A stretch of DNA of 11,280 bases from contig JAQVPT010000088.1 of NCBI GenBank assembly GCA_028701945.1, positions 1-11,280 on the forward strand, written 5' to 3'. Position numbers and translations under genes: made by a program. This document shows, piece by piece, positions 1 through 7,482 of the stretch. Each line of letters starts with the position of its first letter. Position 1 is the first letter of the stretch. The DNA is from Bacteroidales bacterium. GTDB lineage: Bacteria > Bacteroidota > Bacteroidia > Bacteroidales > ML635J-15. Under the pieces are notes generated by a model that was not told the DNA's origin, ran no database searches, and worked only from the letters and a program-made list of their open reading frames with translations.

Positions 1-20
1 ATTGTCAGTTTTTCTTTCAT
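1..20 (-). CDS. Probable N-terminus of a gene leaving the left edge
   Basis: Only six full codons are visible. Read leftward from the ATG at 20-18 they give Met-Lys-Glu-Lys-Leu-Thr, with no stop before the edge. The call rests on context: an A-rich leader with an AAGGA-like stretch lies just upstream on the minus strand, and a TAnnTTTG box (46-53) would place a transcription start about 20 nt before the ATG. No function can be given. The ATG could also be a chance codon in AT-rich intergenic DNA. Confidence 0.3.
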
Positions 21-45
21 TTATTATTCCTTATGGTTTAATTTA

Positions 46-53
46 CAAACTTA
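46..53 (-). promoter_or_regulatory. Possible Bacteroidota -7 box (TAAGTTTG)
   Basis: Read on the minus strand this is TAAGTTTG, a full match to TAnnTTTG. No TTTG is present 17-23 bp upstream, so the -33 half is weak. It would drive the gene that appears to start at position 20. Confidence 0.3.
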
Positions 54-196
54 ATCATTTTTCTGTCATTTAGAATGTTGTTGCTTTTTTGCATAGGACA
101 AAACTAATTTTTATCCCCTCTCTGATATGACGAAATAAAAGAAACATATCCAAAAAAAATCCCTATAATCTTTCCCATCATGCATCCCAAAACAAT

Positions 197-676
197 TTAT
201 TTATTTCTCAAATGAATTAAAAACAATTCTGCACAAGCTTTAGCATCACTCAAAGCATCGTGATGATTTAAATGAATTTTGTAATAATTGCATAATGAAG
301 CTAGATTATCTTTAAAAATGCGGTATCTACATTGTTTTTCGTAATCGGGTGCTTGCATTCCGTAATACTCAAGTGTTTTATTTAAAACTGGGAAATCAAA
401 AGATAAACCGTTATGTGCAACAACTATCTGATCTTTTATGAATGGTTCTATTATGTGCCACACCTTATCAAAGGTCGGTTCATATAAGGTTTTTCGTGGT
501 GTAATTCCATGAATATCAATAAACTTAGCACAATAATAATTATCAGGCGGTTGCACTAATAAATTTATTTCTTTGGTAACTATTCCATGTTCAACCCGAA
601 CAAGTCCAACCTGACAAATACTCCAACGATATCCTTGGGCAGTTTCAAAATCAATAGCAGTAAAACAATCTATCAT
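197..676 (-). CDS. DnaQ-like DEDDh 3'-5' exonuclease
   Basis: This 159-residue protein is a compact 3'-5' exonuclease domain of the DnaQ/RNase T superfamily, which removes nucleotides from 3' ends using two metal ions. All three Exo motifs are visible: AIDFETA with D9 and E11 (Exo I), HNGLSFDF with D94 (Exo II), and HHDALSDA with H139 and D144 (Exo III). The Exo III His-x4-Asp makes it the DEDDh type. The DFETA signature resembles the stand-alone epsilon-like group rather than the polymerase III epsilon subunit itself. The protein ends right after the catalytic domain, with no polymerase-binding tail, BRCT or UvrC-like domain. The ATG at 676-674 sits seven residues before the DFE motif, so no shorter start is possible. 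The next gene upstream on the same strand is a beta-CASP nuclease 297 bp away; co-transcription is uncertain. The substrate (repair DNA or RNA) cannot be read from sequence. Confidence 0.85.
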   Translation of the reverse strand: MIDCFTAIDFETAQGYRWSICQVGLVRVEHGIVTKEINLLVQPPDNYYCAKFIDIHGITPRKTLYEPTFDKVWHIIEPFIKDQIVVAHNGLSFDFPVLNKTLEYYGMQAPDYEKQCRYRIFKDNLASLCNYYKIHLNHHDALSDAKACAELFLIHLRNK

Positions 677-973
677 TATGCTAACCTAGTTTTAGTTTTT
701 TACTATTTTTATCATACGTACAAATCCGACTACCCTTTTTAAGATTAAATGAACTTTTCGAGAGCTATTTTATTTATATTTACCAGCTATTGTATATATT
801 ACTTGCTACTTTTTACTCCTATATAAGTTATTAAAGGTTTTGCATGATAATTATCTTTCTTTCAAAATCTCAAAAAGGAATCAATATCTTTCAAATATAT
901 TCCATCAATCAATTTATTAAAAAATGGCACGTTACTCTAACAATTGTCAATACGAAACTAAAATCAAAGCATT
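677..973. other. AT-rich spacer between two minus-strand nuclease genes
   Basis: About 297 bp without a coding region on either strand that I can support. I found no hairpin with a U-tract that would terminate the beta-CASP gene and no clear promoter for the exonuclease. A GGATTTG just inside the spacer lacks the TA half of the -7 box. Sequence is very AT-rich. Confidence 0.5.
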
Positions 974-2374
974 TTAAACAGTAATCTCGTAATCTCTCTC
1001 GGGTATTTCGATATTTTTAAAGCCTTTTGTTATTAAATATTCTCTATAATGTTCTGCAGCTTTAATATCTCCATGAACAAGAAATATTTTGCTTAATTTA
1101 TCTTTATCCTGACATTCAAGAAAGTTTGCCATCTCGACATAATCTCCATGACCAGAGAAAGACTCAAGGCGTTTAATATCAGCATTAATATGATGTTCTA
1201 CACCAAATATCGAAATTGTGGCATCTCCTTTTTGCAATCTTGCTCCAAGCGTTGTAGGAGCACAATACCCAACTATAAGAATAGTATTTTTGGGGTCATC
1301 GATACTGTTTGCAATATGATGTTTAACACGTCCAGCCTCAGCCATTCCGCTAGCTGAAATTATCACACATGGTTTTTTTGTTTTATTCAGTCGCTTAGAG
1401 TCGTTTACCTGCTTAATATAATGTAATCTCTCAAAACCAAAAGGATCAGGATCACTTGCCTTAACTTGACGCAAATCTTTATTGTAACACTCTGTGTGCA
1501 TTTTAAAAACTTCGGTAACGTTTACAGACAAAGGACTATCAACATAAATATCAATATTTGGCAGTTTGCCATCATTAAACCAGTTATTAAGTGATAAAAC
1601 AATTTCCTGAGTTCTTCCGACACTAAATGAAGGGATTATTAATTTTCCACCTTTTTTAACACAAGTATCAACCACAATTTTTAACAATGCGTCCTCCGAC
1701 TCGTGATGTGGATCATGAATTCTATCTCCGTAAGTTGATTCTGTAATAAGAATATCTGCCTGTGGAAATGGAGCAGGCGGTTTAACAATTCTATTCGAGG
1801 GACGACCAACATCTCCAGTATAAGCAATGTTTGTTACTTTACCGTTTTCTTTTATACTGACATTTGCAACAGCGCTTCCGAGCATGTGTCCAGCATTCGT
1901 AAATACCACAGTAATATTTTCGTCTATATAAAATTTACGGTTAATAGCTGTACTAATAAATAATTTCATCGCAGCAACTGCATCGTCGTGAGTATAAATC
2001 GGTTTTACAGGCGGTAATCCCTTTTTTACCAGTTTTTTATTATACCATTTATTATCATGTTCCTGAATAAAACCAGAATCTGGCAACATCAACGAGCAAA
2101 GATTTCGAGTAGCGTCTGTACATATTACCGATCCCTCAAATCCGAGTGTATATAAATACGGTATCAGACCGGAATGGTCGATGTGAGCGTGTGTTAAAAT
2201 AATATGATCTATTTCGCGTGGCTCAAATCCCAAATTTCTGTTTGAAGAATCGGTTTCCTTGCCTTTACCTTGAAACATACCGCAATCTAACAGTATTTTT
2301 TTCCCTGCATCTGTAGTAATTAAATGTTTACTTCCCGTAACCTCGTGTGTTGCTCCAATAAATCGTATTTTCAT
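974..2374 (-). CDS. MBL-fold beta-CASP nuclease (RNA-processing type)
   Basis: This 466-residue protein is a metallo-beta-lactamase with an inserted beta-CASP domain, the architecture of RNA-processing nucleases such as CPSF-73 and bacterial Ysh1-like RNases (COG1236 group). Metal ligands are all visible: THAHIDH at 61-67, AGHMLGS with H163, YTGDVGR with D188, and SGHGD with H409. The beta-CASP part supplies TESTYGDR (E212, motif A) and VHGD with H434 near the end (motif C). An SFSVGRTQE stretch at 249-257 and an SASGMAEAGR stretch at 340-349 are also typical. The length matches the family, and the ATG start puts the first beta strand (KIRFIGATHEVTGS) at the N-terminus as expected. A cytoplasmic role in RNA turnover or processing is inferred; the substrate is unknown. 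Nothing looks broken. The gene stands alone, with an exonuclease gene 297 bp downstream on the same strand. Confidence 0.92.
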   Translation of the reverse strand: MKIRFIGATHEVTGSKHLITTDAGKKILLDCGMFQGKGKETDSSNRNLGFEPREIDHIILTHAHIDHSGLIPYLYTLGFEGSVICTDATRNLCSLMLPDSGFIQEHDNKWYNKKLVKKGLPPVKPIYTHDDAVAAMKLFISTAINRKFYIDENITVVFTNAGHMLGSAVANVSIKENGKVTNIAYTGDVGRPSNRIVKPPAPFPQADILITESTYGDRIHDPHHESEDALLKIVVDTCVKKGGKLIIPSFSVGRTQEIVLSLNNWFNDGKLPNIDIYVDSPLSVNVTEVFKMHTECYNKDLRQVKASDPDPFGFERLHYIKQVNDSKRLNKTKKPCVIISASGMAEAGRVKHHIANSIDDPKNTILIVGYCAPTTLGARLQKGDATISIFGVEHHINADIKRLESFSGHGDYVEMANFLECQDKDKLSKIFLVHGDIKAAEHYREYLITKGFKNIEIPERDYEITV

Positions 2375-2889
2375 AATATTTTGTATTTTAGAAATTTATT
2401 AAACCCAAAATTAAAAAAAATAATAACAAATACATTATTGATCCCATAATAACTATTGAAAAATCCCGAAAAGATGACAAGATTAAAAAAATAACATTAC
2501 AAAACCACATAACTTATCCCTCAATAAAGTCTATTTCGGTGCACTTCTCGAAATTTCAATTGGATGTAAGACACAAACATAAACAATCTATCGAAGAGCA
2601 ATTTCATAATAAAAGCACTTTTATAAGCGCTATTGTATTGTCTCTGATAAAGTTTTTAGCCCTCAACTAAAATATTTTTTAACGAAGACACAAAAACAAT
2701 TATTTTTTTTCAGCATTTTGCTGGCAAACGAATAACAATACTAATGAATTTGCGGGTGACTAAAAAAAACAGGATTATACCAATTTACTTACGTGATTCC
2801 AATGGGGGTAGCTTACAAACAAAACAACTCTCCCTGCGGGTTGTAATTAAGGAGTATTTAAAATCTGAAATAAATTTAGATTATTGATT
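2375..2889. other. Gene-free AT-rich intergenic region
   Basis: About 510 bp lie between the start of the minus-strand beta-CASP gene and the tRNA terminator. I see no ORF with a recognisable protein, no tRNA and no clear structured RNA on either strand. Two small symmetric elements stand out: a 16-bp dyad ATAAAAGCACTTTTAT at 2609-2624 (7-bp arms, 2-bp centre), which looks more like a protein-binding site than a hairpin, and CAGCATTTTGCTG at 2711-2723, a short stem without a useful U-tract. The region may hold decayed sequence or an unrecognised small RNA. Confidence 0.5.
2406..2413 (-). promoter_or_regulatory. Possible -7 box (TAATTTTG) for the beta-CASP gene
   Basis: Minus-strand TAATTTTG fits TAnnTTTG and lies 31 nt upstream of the ATG at 2374, giving a leader of about 25 nt. 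The nearest upstream TTTG (CAAA on plus at 2427-2430) is only 13 bp away, shorter than the usual 17-23 bp spacer, so the match is incomplete. In DNA this AT-rich it could be chance. Confidence 0.3.
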
Positions 2890-2915
2890 AAAAAAAAAAC
2901 CGCAAAAGCGGTTTT
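2890..2915 (-). terminator. Intrinsic terminator of the tRNA-Met gene
   Basis: Read on the minus strand, an 8-bp perfect stem AAAACCGC/GCGGTTTT (2915-2908 with 2903-2896) closes a TTTT loop, and the T-run continues beyond the stem to about 2890. This is a textbook rho-independent terminator 16 nt past the tRNA 3' end. The A-tract on the other flank is short, so plus-strand activity is unlikely. Confidence 0.85.
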
Positions 2916-2930
2916 GATTTGTTTTGTTTG

Positions 2931-3004
2931 TAGCGAGAGGCGGACTTGAACCGCCGACCTCGTGATTATGAATCACGCGCTCTAACCAGCTGAGCTACCT
3001 CGCC
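2931..3004 (-). tRNA. tRNA-Met (anticodon CAU), elongator-like
   Basis: A 74-nt cloverleaf folds fully on the minus strand. The acceptor stem GGCGAGG pairs with TCTCGCT, with G.U pairs at 1-72 and 7-66. The D-arm is GCTC/GAGC, the anticodon stem CGTGA/TCACG closes the loop TTCATAA with anticodon CAT, the variable loop is AGGTC, and the T-arm is GGCGG-TTCAAGT-CCGCC. Discriminator base is A73. No CCA is encoded (the next bases are CAA), so CCA must be added after transcription. The anticodon stem lacks the three G-C pairs of an initiator tRNA, and position 1 pairs with 72, so it is not the initiator. A CAU anticodon can also belong to tRNA-Ile2 after lysidine modification by TilS; the overall sequence looks like elongator Met, but this is not proved. 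It has its own promoter and terminator and is divergent from the START-like gene. Confidence 0.93.
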
Positions 3005-3040
3005 ATTATTCCAATTACGTTTATTTTTGTAAACGGACTG

Positions 3041-3070
3041 CAAAAATAGTTAATTTTATCAAATATCAAA
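3041..3070 (-). promoter_or_regulatory. Bacteroidota-type promoter of tRNA-Met
   Basis: On the minus strand TTTG (3070-3067) is followed after 18 bp by TATTTTTG (3048-3041) and then C, matching the Bacteroidota -33/-7 consensus TTTG-N17-23-TAnnTTTGC at both halves. The start would fall near 3034, leaving a leader of about 30 nt before the tRNA. This is among the two best promoter matches in the window. Confidence 0.75.
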
Positions 3071-3132
3071 TAAAGTTTGTAAACTAATTTTTATTTTCAT
3101 AAATTGCCAAAGATTTAATTGCTTATCAACCT

Positions 3133-3140
3133 TGTTTTTG
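3133..3140 (+). promoter_or_regulatory. Weak -7-like box before the START-like gene
   Basis: TGTTTTTG differs from TAnnTTTG only at the second base, and no TTTG is present 17-23 bp upstream. If used, transcription would begin near 3146, 13 nt before the ATG at 3159. That fits the ATG start and would exclude the longer TTG-started reading frame at 3132. Confidence 0.3.
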
Positions 3141-3158
3141 ATATCTAATAATGATTTT

Positions 3159-3530
3159 ATGACAAAAATAGAATTAGAATTTATATTTAACTCTTCTGAG
3201 AGGATTTTATACAACCGTTTAAGTACACCGAGCGGTCTTAGTGAATGGTTTGCTGACGATGTGCTAGTTAAAGACAATATTTTTACCTTTATTTGGGAAG
3301 GTGCTGAAGAAAAGGCAGAGCTGCTAGGAAAAAAAGACTTATGCTATGCAAAGTTTCGATGGCTTGATAATGATGATGACACGTATTTTGAATTTAGAAT
3401 CCAAACCCACGACGTAACAAATGAGATAGCTCTTATTATTACCGATTTTGCCGAAGATGATGAGAAACAGGAAACTGTTGAACTTTGGGAATCGCAAATA
3501 AATAATCTAAAACATATTCTCGGAGCATAA
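3159..3530 (+). CDS. START-like (AHSA1-related) small protein
   Basis: A 123-residue soluble acidic protein of the START-like/SRPBCC fold as found in Bacteroidota. The fold family forms a ligand-binding cavity, and related AHSA1 proteins act as Hsp90 co-chaperones in eukaryotes, but the role of this bacterial group is not established. The clearest motif is LSTPSGLSEWFADDV near residues 21-35, matching the helix after the first strand in AHSA1-like domains. Strands follow in TFIWEG, AKFRWLD and YFEFRIQ, then a C-terminal helix VELWESQINNLKHIL. The open frame extends upstream to a TTG at 3132, but the ATG at 3159 is preferred: it starts directly at the first strand (TKIELEF) and the weak promoter overlaps the upstream codons. 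It is divergent from tRNA-Met and sits 45 bp before the preferred permease start. No membrane or signal sequence is present. Confidence 0.8.
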   Translation: MTKIELEFIFNSSERILYNRLSTPSGLSEWFADDVLVKDNIFTFIWEGAEEKAELLGKKDLCYAKFRWLDNDDDTYFEFRIQTHDVTNEIALIITDFAEDDEKQETVELWESQINNLKHILGA

Positions 3531-3548
3531 AAAGACCACTATTTTTTT

Positions 3549-3556
3549 TACTTTTG
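3549..3556 (+). promoter_or_regulatory. -7 box TACTTTTG before the permease gene
   Basis: TACTTTTG followed by C is a full match to TAnnTTTGC. No TTTG is present at -33. A start near 3562 would lie beyond the first ATG (3558) of the permease frame, so this box argues for translation from the second ATG at 3576. Confidence 0.5.
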
Positions 3557-3575
3557 CATGTCAATAAATTTAGAC

Positions 3576-5063
3576 ATGTTTAAACAAATACATAAATATA
3601 TCGTCAAGTCTTTTATCGGTCCGTGGATGGTCACATTTCTTATATGTGTATTTTTGCTACTGATGCAATTCTTATGGAAGTATATCGATGACCTAGTTGG
3701 CAAGGGATTAGAATGGACTGTTATTCTAGAACTATTATTTTACGCATCACTTACACTAGTCCCTTTAGCTTTACCGCTTTCAATTCTACTAGCTACAATT
3801 ATGACTTTTGGCGGATTTGGGGAAAGGAATGAACTTTTTGCAATGAAATCGGGCGGAATTTCTTTATATAGAATTATGTATCCGCTTTTAATCTTTAATA
3901 TCATAATCAGTTTCGGAGCATTTTACTTTTCAAATAATTTATTACCATACACAAACCTCAAAATGCGATCGTTACTGTTTAGTATTCAACAACAAAGGCC
4001 CGAAGTAAATATTCGCAATGGCATTTTTACCGAGCCAGTTGATAATTTGAGTATCAAAGTAGATCACAAACACCGTAAAAACAGCTCACTCGAAGGAGTT
4101 CTCATTTATGACCACAGAAATCTTTCTGGAAACAATAATGTAACTACCGCAAAAGCCGGCAATATAAAAATTACCGAAGATAAAACAGTTCTTATAATGG
4201 AGCTTTTTGACGGCTACCGGTATGAAGATATAAAATTAGATAAAAACAAGAAAAAAAGTAATAAAACAAGAACACACCAAAAATCAAAATATAAAAAACA
4301 AATAATTTATATAGAACTTGATGGTTTAGGATTAGACAGAAGCAACGAAGATTTATTTAAAAGTGGATTCGAAATGTTAAACAACCACCAACTGCAACGT
4401 GCTGTCGATTCGTTGAAACATAGTTTACATGAGCGTGAAAACGATATTTGGTTCACTATAAAAAAATATTTACTTTTTAAAGGAGAAGCACAATGGCTAA
4501 ATCAGAGTGAGGAGGAAAAACAAATAGCACAAACATCAGTTGCAGAACTAGTTATCGCAAACCCAAACTTTGAAATAAATATCGATACTATTTTTGAAAA
4601 TTTAAACGTTAGTCAAAAAAATAAAGTTATCGACTTTGCTTCAAATTATAGTAGAGCGGCCAAACAATATGTTGAAGTGAGCGAATTGGAGGTTTTAGGA
4701 TATAAAAGGTGGATAGCAAGACATGATATAGAATGGCACAGAAAATATATGCTTTCAATTGCTTGTTTACTTTTTTTTCTTGTTGGTGCACCTCTGGGAG
4801 CAATTATTCGAAAAGGAGGATTTGGTTTACCGGTAATTATTTCAGTGTTCATTTTTTTAATTTATTATGTGATATCAATAACATTTGAAAAAACAGTTAG
4901 AGAGCTAGTCTTATTACCAGAAATAGGAATGTGGATAAGTAGTTTTATTCTTGTGCCAATTGGGGTATTTTTAATTTATAGAACCGCAAATGATTCGATG
5001 AGAATAAATCCTCATTTCTATCTAAAATTGACAAATTTATTTAGAAAAAAACAAAAGCAATGA
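3576..5063 (+). CDS. LptF/LptG-family (YjgP/YjgQ) permease
   Basis: A 495-residue inner-membrane protein of the YjgP/YjgQ family, the transmembrane partners of the LptB ATPase that extract lipopolysaccharide from the inner membrane and pass it to LptC and LptA. Numbered from the first ATG (3558), membrane segments lie near 21-43, 56-85, 104-127, 396-418, 423-443 and 454-474, with the expected periplasmic domain between the third and fourth. The conserved FGERNELFAMKSGGIS (87-102) after segment 2 is the coupling region contacting the ATPase, and HRKYMLSIACLLFFLVGAPLG at 394-414 is also typical. At about 500 residues it is longer than E. coli LptF (about 366); the extra length is in the periplasmic part, which holds a Lys-rich stretch (229-247) and a helical, charged region (about 260-370). 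I chose ATG 3576 (Met7) because a -7 box ends at 3556, just before ATG 3558; 3558 remains possible. Whether it is LptF or LptG cannot be decided. Confidence 0.9.
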   Translation: MFKQIHKYIVKSFIGPWMVTFLICVFLLLMQFLWKYIDDLVGKGLEWTVILELLFYASLTLVPLALPLSILLATIMTFGGFGERNELFAMKSGGISLYRIMYPLLIFNIIISFGAFYFSNNLLPYTNLKMRSLLFSIQQQRPEVNIRNGIFTEPVDNLSIKVDHKHRKNSSLEGVLIYDHRNLSGNNNVTTAKAGNIKITEDKTVLIMELFDGYRYEDIKLDKNKKKSNKTRTHQKSKYKKQIIYIELDGLGLDRSNEDLFKSGFEMLNNHQLQRAVDSLKHSLHERENDIWFTIKKYLLFKGEAQWLNQSEEEKQIAQTSVAELVIANPNFEINIDTIFENLNVSQKNKVIDFASNYSRAAKQYVEVSELEVLGYKRWIARHDIEWHRKYMLSIACLLFFLVGAPLGAIIRKGGFGLPVIISVFIFLIYYVISITFEKTVRELVLLPEIGMWISSFILVPIGVFLIYRTANDSMRINPHFYLKLTNLFRKKQKQ

Positions 5064-5081
5064 TGTTTAAATTTTTTATTG

Positions 5082-5089
5082 TTACTTTG
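5082..5089 (+). promoter_or_regulatory. Possible -7 box (TTACTTTG) before the GT4 gene
   Basis: TTACTTTG followed by C differs from TAnnTTTGC only at the second base. It lies in the 50-bp gap after the permease stop and would give a leader of about 20 nt before the ATG at 5114. No -33 TTTG is visible. It may give the glycosyltransferase-ribBA-fmt unit its own promoter. Confidence 0.35.
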
Positions 5090-5113
5090 CATAGAATAAT
5101 AGTGGGATAAGAT

Positions 5114-6322
5114 ATGAGGATATTGATAATTACCAATAAAATGCCATACCCTCCGAGAGATGGAGGATCAATTGCAAGTCTTGCACTGGCCGAAGCTTTA
5201 AACGATGTCGGAAATCAGGTTACAATATTGTCTATGAATACTAGCAAGCACTTTGTTAAACCCGAAGACTTGCCAGTTAAATTAACCGAAAAAATTAAAT
5301 TTATCATAGTACCTATAAATACAGACATTCGTTTTAATGAACTATTTACCAATCTTATTTTCTCAAAAAAGCCTTACAATGCCGAACGTTTTGTTTCTGA
5401 AAACTTCAAAACTCAACTGGAAAATGAATTAAAATCAGAAAATTATGATTTAGTTCAACTAGAAGGCCTATATCTATGTCCATATATTGAAACAATTAGA
5501 CAAAACTCAAACGCTAAAATTGCTCTGCGTTCTCACAATATCGAACATGAAATTTGGCAAAGAGCTGCTTCAAATGAAAAAAATATTGTCAAAAAAAGAT
5601 ATAAAAACATTTTAAAGAAAAGAATCAGGAATTACAAACTCAATTATCTAAATAAATATGATTTTTTAGTTCCAATAACTGAAAGAGACGGAAAAAAATA
5701 CAGTGATTTAGGAAATTTCAAGCCAATTCACGTTACACCTACTGGAATAGATGAGGTTAATTATATTAAAGATGATACAAATTCAAAATTCCCAGGCATT
5801 TTTCATATTGGAGCTTTAGACTGGATACCTAACCAAGAAGGCATACGCTGGTTCATTGACAATGTGTGGATAAAATTTAAAGCTAATTATCCGCAATTTG
5901 AGTTTTACCTAGCTGGTAGAAATGCTCCTAAACGTTTTGAAAAGTATTTGAAAGATAAAAAAATAGTTTATTTAGGCGAAATTGAAGATGCGAACAAATT
6001 TATCAACGATAAGTCAATAATGATTGTTCCTCTACTATCAGGCAGCGGAATGAGAATTAAAATCATCGAAGGTATGGTCTTAGGAAAAAGTATTATCACG
6101 ACTTCAATTGGTACTGAAGGAATTCCGACAACACATGAAGAAAACATCTTAATTGCAGATAATCCACAAACTTTTTACGAAAATTTAGAGAAAATTTGTC
6201 TTAATAAAGATCTGCATAAAAAAATATCCTCAAATGCTATTGATTTTGTCAACACAAACTTTGACAATCTTAATATTGCTAAAAATCTTACAGCGTTTTA
6301 CCATAAAAACATTAACACATGA
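5114..6322 (+). CDS. GT4-type glycosyltransferase (GT-B fold)
   Basis: A 402-residue cytoplasmic or membrane-associated enzyme of the GT-B fold, close to family GT4, which transfers a sugar from a nucleotide-sugar donor to a growing glycan. The N-terminal Rossmann domain opens with RILIITNKMPYPPRDGGS, where the GGS loop (17-19) faces the acceptor and donor. LRSHNIEHEIWQR (138-150) is the acceptor-domain motif, and IGALDWIPN (232-240) starts the donor domain. The donor site is PLLSGSGMRIKIIEG (306-320), with R314, K316 and E319, followed by SIGTEGI at 331-337. This GSGMR-K-x2-E form is a recognised GT4 subgroup replacing the classic EGFGLPxxE. No transmembrane segment is seen. Its stop overlaps the ATG of the GT2 gene (ATGA, 4 bp), so the two are translationally coupled and probably act on the same envelope polysaccharide or glycolipid. 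Donor and acceptor are unknown. Confidence 0.88.
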   Translation: MRILIITNKMPYPPRDGGSIASLALAEALNDVGNQVTILSMNTSKHFVKPEDLPVKLTEKIKFIIVPINTDIRFNELFTNLIFSKKPYNAERFVSENFKTQLENELKSENYDLVQLEGLYLCPYIETIRQNSNAKIALRSHNIEHEIWQRAASNEKNIVKKRYKNILKKRIRNYKLNYLNKYDFLVPITERDGKKYSDLGNFKPIHVTPTGIDEVNYIKDDTNSKFPGIFHIGALDWIPNQEGIRWFIDNVWIKFKANYPQFEFYLAGRNAPKRFEKYLKDKKIVYLGEIEDANKFINDKSIMIVPLLSGSGMRIKIIEGMVLGKSIITTSIGTEGIPTTHEENILIADNPQTFYENLEKICLNKDLHKKISSNAIDFVNTNFDNLNIAKNLTAFYHKNINT

Positions 6323-7482
6323 TTGTTTTACAAATAATATTATGGATTTGTGTTGCATTGGTTTTTCATACCTATGTAGCTTATCCATTATTGTTAAAAA
6401 TATTTTGTAAAAACAAGACATCGTTTAATGAAAAATCAGATTTTACGCCCAATGTTTCGATTGTAATGTCTCTATTTAACGAAGAAGATGTAATAGCCGA
6501 AAAAATTGATACTATAATTAATTCTGATTATCCTACCGATAAAATTCAACTTATAATCGGTTCCGACAACAGTACCGATAAAACAAATGAAATAGTTAGA
6601 GATTATGTAAATAAGCATAAGTCAATCGAATTTATCAGTTTTTCCGAAAGACAAGGAAAATCGAATGTAATAAACGCACTTATCGACAAAGCAAAAGGAG
6701 AAATACTCGTTCTTTCTGACGCTAATGTAATGTTCGATAAAAACACTATCAAAGAATTAGTTAAGCCATTTGCCGATGAGCGTATTGGTCTTGTCGATAC
6801 CAGAATGACGAATACCGGTATCAAAAAAGAAGGCATTTCAATTCAAGAAAAATCATATATTTCACGAGAAGTTATGATAAAAAATTATGAAGGGCTATTG
6901 TGGGGAACAATGATGGGACCTTTTGGTGGATGTTTTGCTATCAGAACACATCTTTATAGTCCCGTTCCTGTAAATTTCCTTGTCGATGATTTTTATATCT
7001 GTATGAAAGTTTTAGAAAACAAATACAGAGCTATCAATTGTCTCGAAGCTGTGGTTTATGAAGATGTTTCAAATAATCTTTCTGATGAATTTAGGCGCAA
7101 AATAAGAATAGCAACAGGCAACTTTCAAAACTTATGGGAATTTAAAAAGCTATTGTGGCCACCTTTTACTGGTCTAGGATTTAGTTTTTTATCTCACAAG
7201 ATATTACGTTGGCTTACCCCTTTATTCATCATTTTTGCTTATATTAGTAATTTTTTACTCGCATTTTGTTACGAGTTCTATTTTTATATGCTGCTGGCGT
7301 ATAATTTTATTTTTATTTTACTAATAGCTGACTTTTTACTTAAAAAAATTAAAATACATAATATATTTTTGCGTTTTATAACACATTTTATGTCAATGAA
7401 TTTAGCTTTATTGATAGGAATGTTTAAAGCGATGAAAGGAGTTAAAACAAATGTCTGGAAACCAACAAAAAGAAATCAATAG
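6319..7482 (+). CDS. Membrane GT2 glycosyltransferase
   Basis: A 387-residue membrane-anchored family 2 glycosyltransferase of the cellulose synthase/hyaluronan synthase-like type. An N-terminal transmembrane helix (2-25) precedes a cytoplasmic GT-A domain. NVSIVMSLFNEE (45-56) is the nucleotide-binding strand, GSDNSTDKT (81-89) holds D83 for the donor base, SDANVMFD (133-140) supplies the D-x-N version of the metal-binding DxD, and VDDF (222-225) is the likely catalytic base region. RRKIRIATGNFQNLWEF (259-275) corresponds to the QxxRW-type segment in degenerate form. Further helices near 296-316, 319-341 and 352-370 anchor the C-terminus. It may polymerise or add one sugar at the inner membrane; three C-terminal helices are fewer than many synthases have. 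Its last 32 bp overlap ribBA, and its start overlaps the GT4 gene, so it is inside an operon. Confidence 0.88.
   Translation: MIVLQIILWICVALVFHTYVAYPLLLKIFCKNKTSFNEKSDFTPNVSIVMSLFNEEDVIAEKIDTIINSDYPTDKIQLIIGSDNSTDKTNEIVRDYVNKHKSIEFISFSERQGKSNVINALIDKAKGEILVLSDANVMFDKNTIKELVKPFADERIGLVDTRMTNTGIKKEGISIQEKSYISREVMIKNYEGLLWGTMMGPFGGCFAIRTHLYSPVPVNFLVDDFYICMKVLENKYRAINCLEAVVYEDVSNNLSDEFRRKIRIATGNFQNLWEFKKLLWPPFTGLGFSFLSHKILRWLTPLFIIFAYISNFLLAFCYEFYFYMLLAYNFIFILLIADFLLKKIKIHNIFLRFITHFMSMNLALLIGMFKAMKGVKTNVWKPTKRNQ

Noticed and set aside
2711..2723. CAGCATTTTGCTG hairpin as a terminator
   Set aside because: The T-run lies before the stem on the plus strand, and on the minus strand the stem is followed by A residues, so neither direction has a U-tract after the hairpin. 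No gene ends nearby.
2931..3004. Initiator tRNA-fMet, suggested by the CAU anticodon and the fmt gene in the window
   Set aside because: The anticodon stem CGTGA/TCACG lacks the three consecutive G-C pairs of initiators, and base 1 pairs with 72 (G.U) instead of being the C-A mismatch.
3132..3158. TTG start nine codons upstream for the START-like gene
   Set aside because: The ATG at 3159 starts at the first strand of the fold, and the only promoter-like box (3133-3140) overlaps the upstream codons.
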